Under the pieces are notes generated by a model. That model made no database searches, was not told the origin of the DNA, and saw only the letters and a program-made list of their open reading frames with translations. A DNA stretch of 64,000 nucleotides, from assembly GCF_042242105.1 (NCBI RefSeq), contig NC_092017.1, positions 15,772,432 to 15,836,431 of the forward strand, read 5' to 3'. Source of the stretch: Pempheris klunzingeri (Eukaryota; Chordata; Actinopteri; Acropomatiformes; Pempheridae). This document shows, in pieces, positions 30,501 through 43,271 of this stretch; position 1 is the stretch's first letter; every line of letters starts with the position of its first letter. Position numbers and translations under genes: made by a program.

Positions 30501-33500
30501 TAATTCCTGCACATGCCTTTTGATTCTACCGTTTAGTACGTGTTCAGAGGTGAAGTTATCTCACCTTGGACAAGGCGCTGGACCTGGAGGAGCTGGAGCT
30601 GGAAGAGCGGCTGCTGGACTTGACAGATGAACGGCTGCTTGAAATGCTGCTGGAGCGGCTGCTAGAAGACCAACTGGAGCGGTTGCTGGAGGAGCTGCTG
30701 GAGCGGCTGCTCACTTTCTTTGACGTCTTGTTGATGGGAGCAGCAGCATCTACCATCTTGCTCTTGCGACGAGAAGAGGAGCTGGATGATGCAGAGGAAG
30801 AGACGCTTGAATGGGAGCTGCTGGAGCTGGAGGAAGTTGCTGTGCTGTTCTTCAGACCAGGAGCCAGGATTTTCTTAAGTTTCATCAGGACGTTTTTGTC
30901 CTCGATAATTTCTTCTTCCTCGCTCAGGTTAATCACTTTGATGATCTTTTCTGCTGCCTTATCTCCAATCTGAATCTCAATTTCAATCTTCTCAATGACT
31001 GGCCCAGCAGCTGCAAAAAAATTTATAAATAAGGAATGTTTTAGCAACTTCTAACAAAATTACTTCTATCTTTTAAGTTGAGATCATCCATTTCACTTGC
31101 CTGGAGCAATCTCAACCAAGACAGCATGTTTTCCAATCATGGCGTAGAGTGGGCAGTCTCTAAGGAAGGCGGCGTTACGAGATTCAATCTCAGTGCATGC
31201 CTTTATTCCAAAGGTTTCAATTGCAGCACACATTTTCCTCTCAAATGCCCTGGGGAATTTCAGTTTGTCGGCAATGTTCTTTGGCAGGTCAACAGGAATG
31301 ATTTCAGAAGATGCTGACTGTGAAACCACAACAAAGGTCACGACATTAATTCAGAACAGGGGAAATTATTGTGGTGGAAAAGGTGGTCAGTGAAGCAAAC
31401 CCACCATGCCACCAGTCAGAGAGGATGCCATCCTAGAAATCTTTGAAGAAAAGGTCTCCCTTGACAACTGTGCTGCAACTTCAGCTGGAATCATTGGCGT
31501 GATCTTGGCAGCTGCGAGGTCCTCAACATTTCTTGCAATAGCAAAAGTCTCAACACTGTTGAAAAGGGAAAATAGTTTTAAGAAAATAAAGAGTTCAAAA
31601 CTGGGTGATACATGTTACTTGGTGATGAGGATGAGTACATACAGTGCAGACGCAATCTTATCGATGCCCTGAACAGGCAGGAACTGGAGCTTGAAGTTGC
31701 CCTTAATCATGTCAATTCTTGCCTCCATTTTTGCTGGAACAATTGTGTGAACTCTGGCTCTTGACAGCAGGGAAGCTTGGATGAGTGCAGTATTCACTCC
31801 CATAACTGCATAGGTATGCATGGAAACACTGTAGGGGACAGAAAATATAATATAATATTGTTGGTATTGAACTGATGAGGAGACACTTAATTTGTTGTCA
31901 AGTAAGCAACAACTGGATTACCTTGGAGTAATGGCAGCCCTCATGCTGATATCAGACTTCAGAAGCTGGGCAGCATGGAAGTTCTCAGGCAGAGGTGGTG
32001 TCACGGTGGCTTGGACTTTGAAAAAAACAGATATTTTCAGTATCAGGATACATAATTTTTCTAGGATCATCAACAGTTAAGCTACAACAGCGGAACTTAC
32101 ATTCAACAGATGCAGCAGCCACTCCAGCAGTATAGAAACTGAGCTCCATGGGCAGACCAACACTGGTGGGAAGGATGCGACGAACCTCAGCGACCAGCAT
32201 TGGTTTAGCATAATGCAATGCAAAACCAGACAGCAGACCATCCAAAACCTTCCTGCCATAAGTTTGAATTGATGGTCCACTGGTAAGCTGTAAACATAAA
32301 ATTAGGACATCAGTTAACATTATTACTTAGTCATTTGCAAGTCATGTGCATTTGCATGTAGAAGATCCTGTACCTCGATAATCTGATCAACAATGGCTTT
32401 GTCAATGTTGGCAAATGCAATCTCCTGTCCGAAGAATTTCACATACACAGAGGCCAGGGGCTGGCTTGAAGGATGAGACCTCCACTCAGAAAGCTGTGTG
32501 AGGAAGAGAACTGTGAATTAGCACTGTAGCCCCTTTAAGCACAATGTGCTGTCATTACAAAGTTTTAAACAGTTTTTAGCTTTGTAATGATCGCTTAAAC
32601 TTACAGCCTTCATAACTTGTTTCATCTTGGTCACCCTGTCAACATCTTCAGAAGTCCTTTTCAGAAGGGCCTCCTGTATTCCCTCAGTCCTCACTCCAAG
32701 CTGAAAAAAGAGAAGCAGCATTTGATGAGCAAGTGTTTTTAAAAATGTTTCTAAAAATATATTATGCAATGTGTATACAGCCATATTGACTTAGCTTATT
32801 CACTGATGGTACATACACCAGAGCAGACAATAACAAGACTGATCAATCATAAATTATACCTAATGTTGGGCTAAATTTAGGATTCATCGCATCAGTAATC
32901 AGAAATTTACATTAATTCCGAAGGCTAGCTACTTTTTCTAATGCAAACATGTATAAGAATTCGAGGCATGTTCCACGTATATAAAAGCCTTTCACTGTGT
33001 TAACAAGCTATGTAAGACACGATTGTCATACCTCAAGAACATCAGCATAAGCTCCTGCCAGGTAGGTGCGAGCTTTGGCCACCACAGCTCTTGGCAAAAC
33101 AGTTGCAGCATCGTTAACATAGAAGGCGCTGGCAGCCGCACCCATCATCCAGGGGTCTGCAGGGCAAAACACGAGAACCAAATGTCAAGCCACATGTTTT
33201 GATTTGAAATCTCTGATGGCAAATTATTATCCTGTTCTGCTCTTACTGTGGTAGGCATCCATATAGAGAGCTTTGCTGAAGCGGTAACTCAGTCTGTCAA
33301 ATTTGGGGCTGAGGATCTTCACAGCAACATTACAGGCAGTAGCCCTGAAACATTAAACATTAGAATGTTAAAATATATGAGATAATAGGTGCTGACATGT
33401 TTAAATAGCATAAAAAAGAAAATATTAAATTTAAGCTCTTACACAGAGGCAAAGTCAGGAGCGGTGTTCTTGGTCATAGCCTTCATGTAAGAGTAGACAA

Positions 33501-36475
33501 AGCTAGCGACCTGCAGATTTGTCTCTTTCAAGAGGACATCAGCAAGAGTAGTCACCAGGCCCATGGGCAGCTTGGTCTCAAACAGCACAATAGCAGCAAC
33601 CATACGGAGCTCTGGGTGGACAGCCTTGTCCATGAACAGCTGAACAGCCATTTCCTGGATCTAATTCACAAAGATGAATGTTATGAATAATAACGGCACA
33701 GTACAAGCACAAAACAGGTCTTATGTGTATTCATAGTAGATGTAGTCTCACCATCTTGGGCTCCCTCTTAGCAATGTTCCTCAGGGCCAGAACAGCATCA
33801 ATGTGAACTCTGTGTGGCAGACCAGCAGCAGCACTGCCAAATCCAGGCAAGAGCTTCATGATTGGTTTAAGGCTGGCAGGATGTCCGGCATTACCCAGAA
33901 CTTTGAGAGCGAGAGTGAGCTCCTCGATTTCACTTCTGGAAACAGCCTGGACAGCAAGTTCATGGATGGGCTGTGGGAGGAACAGAAAAACATTCATGTC
34001 GCTGATGTTATCACTGAATTTGAGTCATATTAAACACATGCACGAATGATACATACCCTCACAAGCTCAGCTGGGCAAGTTGGGTGCTCTGCACAGTATT
34101 TAGCAACCAGGGTGCCATAGCCCAGCATGACAATCTCACGCAGGACTGGATTTTCTCGGATCTTGTGGTTCATAGCCAGGCCCTGAGGAGTAGTGAAAAT
34201 AAAGAACTGATTGTTTGTCCCAGTTCTCAAATAATTAGAAATACTTGAGAAAACTTTCAGTATTAACTTGCCTCAGCGAGCTTGATGGCCTCCAGGTCGG
34301 CTGTCACCATGTGCACAGAAGCGAGCAGTGCTTGAGCAGTTTCAGCAACAGTCAGCTCATCAGCGAGGAACTTCTCCTTGAGGAGCCTCAGAGCAGTATG
34401 AGTGCCAATGGCAGGGACAGCATTCAGGATCCAGTGCCTGGGAAAGAGAAATGTTATACTATTAAATTATCCGTGGCACATTTTTCACAGCTCTTCGCTG
34501 AATGAAAGTTGCAGCTACCTGTAATCGGGTCTAGCTTTGAACTGAGTCCAGATAGCCTCAATACTCTCAAATCTGGCCACACGCAGCAGCTGGATGAGCT
34601 CAATGAATTTCAGAGGGGCATCTTCGTGGACCTTGGCCACATTGTAGGTCACCAGGTGGTTCAGAATCTCAACAATCTGCCAGGAAATGAAAAACCTACC
34701 ATGTAAAAGTTTGCTGCTACGGGATGAATTCAACAGAGACCTTATTAAGAGGGAATATTTCCTGAGGTACCTGAGCCTCTGCATTGCTGATCCTCAGAAG
34801 CTGGATGGGTGTCTGGAGAAGCTCGCTGCCGAACTCGTACTGCAGGGATCCACGGTGAAGATATTCGGCTCTGATGGGCTCCACTGGGGTCTTCTCGATC
34901 TCCAGGAAGGTCAGGATTTGCCTGTTAATACATAAGCTACTACATCAACCTGCATTGCGACACTTTATGGTGATAACAGTGCTTCCAACACTGCTATTGC
35001 ACTCTTGTCTTTAATTTATGCCACATACTTGGCCTCCATCTGGGCAGCGCCATTCAAGATGTTGAAAGGTGAGAACTGGATGAGCTCTGTAGCGGTTGCC
35101 TCCAAGATCAGAGTACCTGTGGCTGCTGGCTTCAAGATGTAGTTAAATGCGGCAGCTCCCTTCAGGGTCTTTCCTCTCTGCATTGACAACACCCACAATA
35201 TCATCACAGAGTGTTCTGCATTAGAAAGCATGACCTGAGAGGGAAATTGCACTCACAGCTTCACACTCAACACATCTCTCTGTGTAAGCCAAGCCGATGT
35301 CCTTGAAGATCCTCTCCTGGCAGTGGTTCAGGTCCTTGGTCTTGGTCAGCAGGATGCGCTCAGCCTTTGTGTCCTCACTGATGATGTAGTGGGTCTTGCA
35401 CACACCCTGAGCTCCAGGCTAGTTCACAAAAATCAGGATACTGTTTGTCAGTTTAAGTACTGGAGTATTTTGTGAGTGAAGCTCTGTGAATATGAGTTAT
35501 TTGTACCTCTTGCAGCTCGTAGACGTTCTGAGTCTTCTTGATGTTCAGCTGGAAGATGTTGAGGATTCCCCTGTAGATATTCAGCACAGTTGCAGAGATG
35601 CCAGCCGGTGCGAACACTTTGCCGACAACACCGTTAGCATACTCAAACTTGACAGGTGTCAAGAGCTGAGCAGCCAGGGCTGAGGTGAGCTTGCTGGCTG
35701 GGATGAAAGCATCTTTGGGCCAGATGCCACTGTACTCAAAGATTTCAGGTTCTACAAGCTGTAAGGAGGAGTGACAGTTTTGAATTGTGAGCACTTGATT
35801 GCCAACTTGTTCACTTGTTCTAACACTTTAAAGGCCTTTACCTTCAGCATGAAGATGTCGGCAGCCACTGCACCAATCAATACTTTGCTACGGACTTTGA
35901 CACCGGCCCTTGCCAGACCCTCCTCAGGCAGGCCACCCATGAGCAATGCTTCATATTTGTACACATAGGTTTTTCCAGTAGCAAACTCTGGGGCTGCAAT
36001 AATCGACAAGAAAACAAACCAGTGAATGCATTTGTATTATGATAACATTTTAAAACTGAAATACAAACTTTCTAACAGTAGCATTTAATGTAATAGATTG
36101 ATAACTTACCAAGGCTGACCTGGTAACCCGCTACAAAATAGGAATAAAATTTTGGTTAGTGAGGGACAAATAAAATACGTGAAAAAAATATGAATCAATA
36201 GTCAAGAAATTGGAAAATAATTTAAACTGTATATTTTTAACTCTCCTTAACTGGCAAGATAGTTGGTATAATTGAAGAACTCAATGTCTATTTTGTCTGT
36301 TCCGGTATTGGTTAACAATCAACAACATTACACGGATAGAAAGTAGTTGCTCTCTTAAATCACAAGTATTATATAAAGTCATAATTCTTTAAGTTAAAGT
36401 TGATTTAGTTTGAAATGCATAAAGAAGATATTCACCTGCAAGGGCCACAGTGAGAGCTAACACAAGCACCTTCAT
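27515..36475 (-). CDS. vtgAb: Vitellogenin, VtgAb type (complete, about 34 exons)
   Basis: Tandem paralog of vtgAa with the same exon plan and yolk role. ATG at 36473-36475 begins the signal peptide ([15 protein letters not shown]) on exon 36436-36475; a 21-bp exon 2 gives YQVSL, then [10 protein letters not shown]. The heavy-chain region holds the [11 protein letters not shown] receptor-binding-like segment. The phosvitin exon is 30565-31010. The beta'-component carries [11 protein letters not shown], and the end is [11 protein letters not shown] (TAA 27515-27517). VtgAb identity comes from killifish Vtg2-like segments: [22 protein letters not shown] and [15 protein letters not shown]. The intron 31011-31100 has a GC donor (CCAG|GCAAGT), the only way to keep the conserved frame. 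The phosvitin is shorter in serine runs than in many VtgAb proteins. No break was seen in the exons read. Confidence 0.93.
30324..30367. repeat. TA-rich microsatellite in vtgAb intron
   Basis: Alternating TA tract with small interruptions, in the intron just upstream of the exon that encodes [12 protein letters not shown]. No function assigned. Confidence 0.8.
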
Positions 36476-36640
36476 GACTGGTGGATGGGAATGACTGCAA
36501 CCAGAGGCTTCATTTTAAAGCCAATTTTTGATGACTGTGCCCATTGAAAATTTATCATTAACTAATTACGAGCGTTCACTGTCACTGATGTTACCATGAC
36601 CTGACCGTGCAGATTAAACAAACAGAGCAAAACACTAATG
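36476..36640 (-). promoter_or_regulatory. vtgAb: vtgAb promoter: TATA-like box, half-sites, forkhead-like motif
   Basis: TTTTAAA at 36513-36519 is about 40 bp above the ATG, the same placement as in vtgAa. At 36597-36606 TGACCTGACC gives two head-to-tail estrogen-type half-sites with no spacer. At 36614-36623 TAAACAAACA fits a forkhead (FOXA/HNF3) liver-factor site. More half-sites lie farther out at about 37013-37040 (ATGACCT, GGTCACAG, CGTGAC). The motifs are seen; their use is inference from the known liver and estrogen control of vitellogenins. Confidence 0.55.
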
Positions 36641-37892
36641 AAAAATGTTACAGATGTAACAAGCTGTCTCAACCAGGCTCTTGGCTTTCAGCCTCTCCTG
36701 TCACGTGTTAAATGCATGAAATAGAATGCTGTTTTATACTATTGTACAATATTACACATTTATTATGTTTACCATAATTATTTACCTACATTTTACCACA
36801 AAGCAACATTTTTTAAAAAGTATTTGCATGTCTTATTATCCAATAGATTAAATTCAGTTTTGACTCAATTCGGTGACGCATATTCATATGAACTATTAAA
36901 AACATTACAGTGAAATGTATATAACAAAATGCTTTGATAGAACGGTTTTAGTTGTATAAACATGTATGAATGTTCCAGTCTTTCAATAAAATGTCATTGT
37001 GTCATGACCTGTAAATTGGTCACAGCTTTGTCAACGTGACAGGAACTTTTGACATATGTTTACTTAATATTGATTAGCTTTTTTTTAGAATTAATGTTAC
37101 TGCGTCATGCAAGGATTTTTCGCCCGCCACCAAGAACTTACAAAAAAACTCTCAGCACGTAGTGCTCATATTTTCAAATTATACTATGAGGTAGGTATGG
37201 CTAGGATAATAAACTAGGATGAGGAGAAATAATAAGGAATAGTTAAATGAATAGTAGATGAACAAACAGATTGTTTTCTTGTTTCTTTAAGTAATTTCAT
37301 CTCCACAAAAAGGCCATAAATAATTTTAGATGTTTTAATATTATATTATAATATAAAATACATAATTTTATAATATAATTGTTAAGTATTACATTTTACC
37401 ATCCAAGCATATGAATAACACTTCAAAAAGGATTATTGTACACTGTTTTCAACCTTGAGTAAACTTGAATTCTTTTTTGCACCAGCCAGGTCTCAAAGTT
37501 GTACTTCTCCATTCAAACCTGTTTTTACTGAGCCTTTACAAAACCACTATTTTGAAAAATGTATTATGTAGTATTTCTGGAGAAACATCAAGGCTTTTTT
37601 TCTTCATGCCAGTACAGTATGTAAGCACCATGTCTGAAAGCATATTGGTCTCATGGGTGTATACAGTATTGAACCATAGAGACTGCCACATGGGTCTGGA
37701 TGGGTGAGACAAAACAATGTGCTGAAGCTTTGCTTAAATGAGGGGATGGTAAAATACTGTCCACCATCCAGGGGCATGGTTTTGAAGAAAGCAAAATACC
37801 TTGTATGTGTAATCAGAGAGCTTAAAAACTCTGAATCTATCTATCTGTGTGTCTGTCTGTCTGAAGTGAATACAGTGTATCCTCTCCGTATC
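36641..37892. other. vtgAb distal 5' flank and intergenic DNA
   Basis: AT-rich. Holds the distal hormone half-sites near 37.0 kb and a TA-rich patch near 37340-37380. No exon supported. Confidence 0.5.
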
Positions 37893-38473
37893 TACGGTGG
37901 CCAGGAGGTGCAAAACAATTTTACAATACGAGAAACACTTTTACAAAGCTGGAGACAAATTTACATTTTAGAAAACATTTTTACAAATCAGAAAACAAAA
38001 TTACATTGCCATAACACATTTACAAGTCCTGAGACAAATTTACATTTGAGAAAACAAATTTACAAGATGTGAAATACTTTTACAAACGCGAGACAAATTT
38101 ACAAGTGACTTTTTCAACCGGAAAGGGAATGTACCAACTGTCGAGTAGAACCGGAAGTGATAAGGAGTTCATGGCGACCCACGATGGACGGCAGTCAAGC
38201 GGTCTTTTGCCCGTTTTGTGGCGAACATATGAGCCGATTAACGCGGTACATTCCCTTTCCGGTTGAAAAAGTTACTTGTAAATTTGTTTCGGCGTTTGTA
38301 AAAGTGTTTCACGTCTTGTAAATTTGTTTTCTCAAATGTAAATTTGTCTCAGGACTTGTAAATGTGTTATGGCAATGTAATTTTGTTTTCTGATTTGTAA
38401 AAATGTTTTCTAAAATGTAAATTTGTCTCCAGCTTTGTATTGTAAAATTGTTTTGCACCTCCCGGCCACCGTA
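37893..38473. mobile_element. Foldback (long inverted repeat) element beside ctbs
   Basis: Arms 37893-38135 and 38245-38473 are nearly identical inverted copies around a 109-bp centre. Each arm is built of short units of the kind GAGACAAATTTACA or TTTTACAAA. The left arm has one extra unit of about 15 bp (near 37930-37945) absent from the right. The structure is that of a long-terminal-inverted-repeat DNA element (foldback/MITE type). No transposase is present, the family is unassigned, and target-site duplications are unclear. Confidence 0.75.
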
Positions 38474-38615
38474 CCGTCCTGTCGCGGACGGTATGAACTT
38501 TGTCCCTTGTCGGCCTACGTTCAGAAGTGATGGCGGTAACGTGATTTGTTGACAGTTCAGAGTCCGACCGGACTGGTCTGACATCTTTCAGTCCAAACTT
38601 CCTGCTGTTCCTAAA

Positions 38616-41600
38616 ATGTTCCGCTGTCTCCTGGTTTTGTGGTCCATAATCCTGGTCAGGGGGACTACTGTGTGTCCGTGTGAGAGACCGGAGCTCTGTC
38701 AGCAGGTCCGGGACGAGAGAGACTTTGAGGTAGTGAACGTAACTGAACCACCGACACGTAGTTAAATATCTTCAACACATCACTGAAAATGTAGCTCTAA
38801 AACACACTCTTCACCACTTTACAGCTGCTCTTGTTGAATTACAAGTAAAATGGGGATTTTTAGTGTGAACAGAAAGCAAATGTCAAATTTAATGAACTGA
38901 AAATGTGGAATTATCGACTCCATTGAACCTTTAGATCCCCGTGATGATCGTGTTTAGATCATTTTCACAGCCTCATTCATCTTTCAAACCTCCACCAGTT
39001 TGTAACATACTGTAGTATTTATTTAAATAGTTACAGAAGACTGAAAGAAGAATAAAAGTGTGTGCTGGGTGCTGACAATTATTTTACTGTCGTATCATAA
39101 ACCTCTTGCTTTATGCACATGACTGTAATAAAAATGGGTCTCATGAAACCAAATGTGATGCATAAACCTGCATCTTCTCCTACAACATGAATCAAAGCCT
39201 ACGCAAACAAACACTAAGTGAGAAATAAATCAAAAATGTGAATTGTACTCTTTGTTGTTGGAACTTTTCACAGCAGTGGACTTTAGATGTTAGAGGACAA
39301 TGGAAATGCATGAGCACTGTTCACTATTAGTGGCTGTAAAGTAATAAGCAATATTGTAAGTTTCAAATGCAGTCTGCTGTTCCTCTTTATGCATGCATGT
39401 GTTGGGTTTATGGTGGTTCCTCTTTTTTGGCACTTTCGGTCTCTTTGACGTCTGTTAGGCGTCTCATGTTGCTTCAAAACTTAATAGTGCTTCAATCATC
39501 AGTGTTTATTACGTACAGATGATGGATACTACTAGTAGACCCTTCTCACAGGAGACAGTTTGACATTAATAACAGTTACACCAGATGTTAGTCACAAGTC
39601 ATCTAATAGTTCAGGATACATAAAGAGAAGTGAGACTGACTGAAAAATCACGTTTCCTTTTTGGGGAGTTCATCAGTAAATAAACAAATTGCTAACAAAA
39701 AACAGGTTAGTGGGACATGAATCGTGTGTCTGTGTGGCCTCTGCGTGTCTTTCAGGTGTTTGTGTTTGACGTGGGTGGAAAGACATGGAAGTCCTACAAT
39801 TGGAGCATGGTGACGACGGTGGCAACGTTTGGAAAATATGATGCTGAGCTCATGTGTCACGCTCACTCCAAAGGAGCTCGGGTTGTACTCAAAGGTAGAG
39901 CCTCTTCAGTGCAGTATGTGGCTGTGTTAGTTTGTTGTCCTTTCTTTGACCAGTAGTTTTACAAAGGTCAGTGGCTGAAGTTAAAGCACTTTAACACGTA
40001 GAGATTCTTCTTTCAGTCGATTCCTCACACTTTTTTGGCAAAATTTGGCACTGCTTCTTTTCATCCACCCACTGTCCTCATAATTATGTCCATCTCTCTT
40101 TCCTTGTCGGTGGGAAAAGGTGACGTTCCTATCTCCTACATTGTGGACCAAGAAAACAGGACAGCGTGGATAACAGAGAAGGTCACCTTGGCCAAGAGTC
40201 AGTTTATGGATGGGATCAACATCGACTTAGAGCAAGCGGTGGAGGAGGGCTCGCCGGAGTACTATGCGTTGACAGACCTGGTCAAAGAGACCACCGAGGC
40301 CTTCCACAGGGAGATCCCAGGTTCCCAGGTGAGGACAATGTTTTTAAAAGCTTCTCAAATGAAAACTGTGCCTTTTTCTTTTTCCCAGTGCTTTCTGGAA
40401 AAAGCCTAAAATCACCCTAAATAGTAATTAACCAGGCAAAATGAATGAGTTAGTGAGTGAGCCCTAACCGGCCTGTCTAACCTTTCAGCGTGTTATTTCA
40501 AAGAATTGTCCCTCTGATATTTATCTTATGCTGATCTCTAGGTCTCGTTTGATGTCGCCTGGTCACCAAAATGTATTGACAAGCGCTGCTATGATTACGT
40601 TGCCATCGCTGAATCCTGCGACCTGCTGTTTGTGATGTCCTATGATGAACAGAGCCAGATCATGGGGGACTGTATTGCTATGGCAAATGCCCCACTCTCT
40701 CAAACACTGAACGGTCTGTCGTCCAGTTGTACACTAATGAATGAAAATAACTTGTTTATGCAATACTACTCAGCACCACCATATGAAATGCCTGTTTTCT
40801 TTCCTTTTAAGCGTATGACCAGTATTTGAAAATGAAGATTGATCCAAAGAAGCTGGTGATGGGACTACCGTGGTACGGCTATGACTACCTGTGCCTCAAC
40901 CTTTCTCAGGTAAGATTTCGCTCATTCAAAAGCAGCACGGTTAAAAAGTTTGTTGTTTTTAACAAGTAAGTCTAATAATATTTTATATGTGTTGGACGGA
41001 TTGCCTTGAAAGTCAGATTCCCTGACTTTTCCTCGAGTGCCACGATAACGTTGACATTTCTGGTGAAATGTCTCAATATTAGATGGATTGCTGTGAAATT
41101 TGACATTCACATCCATCTAGATGGAAGATGATTTTTAAAAGCTATGATGATGTTTCACCTTTTAATCTGCGCCATCTTGTGGTCAAAAATACTTAACTGT
41201 CCAATATTTTGGTTTATGACCAAATACCTGCAAAGCTAACAACAGTATGTACCTGATATATCTCATTTCTCTGTATCATAAACCTCCATCTTTGCCCTAA
41301 ATTTATTAAAAACACATCAATGAGTGACAGCGTTGCACTGCATGAATGTGGACACCGTAGTTTATGTTGAGTCAAACACATGTAGACACGCTGCTGCTGT
41401 AAATACTCATCAGAGCACTAAATGTGTATTAATCCGCAGCTCAAAATAGTCCCCAACAAATGCACTATTCGTTGTGTTGGTATTAATAATAATGCACAGT
41501 GCCCAGTTAATTGCTTCAGGAGAAACAAATGGTTAGAGACAGGTTGGGAAAGTCAGAAAGTATTGAGAGAACAGACTGAGACACTATGTTGGTACTGTTA

Positions 41601-42582
41601 TGGGATTTGTCGTTGTTTAATGTATTACGTAAAGCACTTTAAATTGCCTTTGTGTATGAAATAAAGTATGACATACAAATAAACTTGCTTACCTTAAATG
41701 ATAGATTACAATATTCACAAGGAGATTATAAGGCTATATACAGTTTATGCATTAAACTGGTCAGCCTGTTGTTGAAGCACACTGTTACTTATTTACACTT
41801 ATTTTATTGTTGTAACTTCTTCTCATGTAAAGACAGATATCCCTTATTGTCTTTTCCCATACCAGGAGGGAACATGTTTTATAGCCAAAGTTCCTTTCCG
41901 TGGAGCCCCCTGCAGCGACGCGGCTGGAAGACAGAAAACGTACAAGTGGATCATGAAGCAGGTCAACGTCTCAATGACCGGCAGGCTCTGGGACAACGAG
42001 CAGCAGGCTCCTTACTTCAATTACAAGGTACAATGTCTTTATTCTATAGTTTATACCTCAGTTCTTAAGAAATATACATCTGTGTTTGGTCAAAATGTTT
42101 TATTACTTAGCAAAGTGGGCGCCTATTACATGCACCTCTTCTCAAATTACGACTCAACAAATCAGGCAGGCATTTCAGGCAAGGGCTGTTGATCTAGAGT
42201 GCTGGTGTCCACCCCAGCTACCACACTGCTACCTCCCAAACAAAACAAATTGCCCCTTCGAAACAGCAATAAAACATTCCCGCTGAATGCCTTCTCACTT
42301 GGTCTAAAAGTCTCCTCACTCCACAAGACAGTGGCATCATCATTTCTCATTTTCTGCATCATCTACACTTTTTTTTTTTTTTTTTATCCTCAGGACCAGA
42401 AAGGACAGATTCATCAGGTTTGGTACGATGATCCACAGAGTATTTGTCCCAAGGCGGACTCTGTGAAATCTAAAGGTTTGAGGGGCATTGGCATGTGGAA
42501 TGGCAACATCTTGGACTACAGCGATGAGCCGGTCGCCAGGCAGCAGACCGCACTGATGTGGAATGCACTGTTAGGATGCTAG
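38616..42582 (+). CDS. ctbs: Di-N-acetylchitobiase (lysosomal GH18 glycosidase)
   Basis: Splits the reducing-end GlcNAc of the chitobiose core of N-glycans in lysosomes. Seven exons: 38616-38729, 39756-39894, 40120-40328, 40542-40713, 40812-40909, 41866-42027, 42394-42582. They give 360 residues against 385 in human. A signal peptide (FRCLLVLWSIILVRG) precedes CPCERPELC. The GH18 catalytic motif is FMDGINIDLEQ with the acid Glu in place. FVMSYDEQSQI, LVMGLPWYGYDY, KVPFRGAPCSDAAGRQ and GLRGIGMWN follow human CTBS closely. The start is the first ATG of exon 1. The upstream foldback element ends only 142 bp before it, so the promoter lies within or next to that element. Confidence 0.95.
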
Positions 42583-42887
42583 CTGTGATACACTTAACGC
42601 TGCTGCAAACATTTACATCACCCCCCCCAGCTCACTCCTGGTTGTTGCTAAGTCAATATGTCCCTTTGTACCATTAATGGGGTGTGGCTCTGAGTTCAGG
42701 GATGCATACTTGCACTTCAGAGTTTATTGTGGCTTTTATTGCTGTTTTCTTTGAATGCAGTCACGTCTGTGTGCGTGCGTGTGATTCTCTGAAAAAAGAC
42801 AACCAATCTTTTTAATGTGATGTACACAAACCGTATTTCTGACCAATATCGAGCTTAATGAAATCTGTGCACCTTACATTTTTCATG

Positions 42888-42893
42888 AATAAA
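42888..42893 (+). promoter_or_regulatory. ctbs: Poly(A) signal of ctbs
   Basis: AATAAA about 306 bp past the stop. spata1 ends 379 bp farther on in the opposite direction, so the two genes converge. Confidence 0.7.
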
Positions 42894-43271
42894 ACATTTT
42901 CTAATCAATTGTAAACCACTGAAGTTACATGAGCCCTTAAACATTTTAGTCATAGTTTTCATCTTTTTGCAGCCAGCATACAGCACCTGAGAATGTGAGA
43001 AGTCAACAGTATCAACATTGTGAACAAATCAGACCTCAACAAACACCATATGAAATAATAGTAAAATTGGGGGGGGAAAACAACAACAAAGCTTGGGTAC
43101 ACAGTACTACTGTGTAAAGTGAAACATAAAGTCAACATTTTAATCATTTTCAGTGAAAATGATTTCAGTGACTGTCCTGAAACATATGACATAAAGATGT
43201 AACAAAATCCATCTGTCCCAGCAGAGTCGAGGCCAGGTAACCGTCTCCTTCACAGCTCTGTGTGTACAGAA

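Noticed and set aside
30566-30973. Long plus-strand open frame (135 codons, Leu/Glu-rich) and a similar one at 18077-18316
   Set aside because: They are complements of the phosvitin serine codons (AGC read backwards gives GCT/CTG-type codons). Low complexity, no start context, inside a vitellogenin exon.
37704-38584. Two open frames with the same peptide (SWRQIYILENIFTNQKTKL) on opposite strands
   Set aside because: They are the two arms of the foldback element read in opposite directions, not genes.
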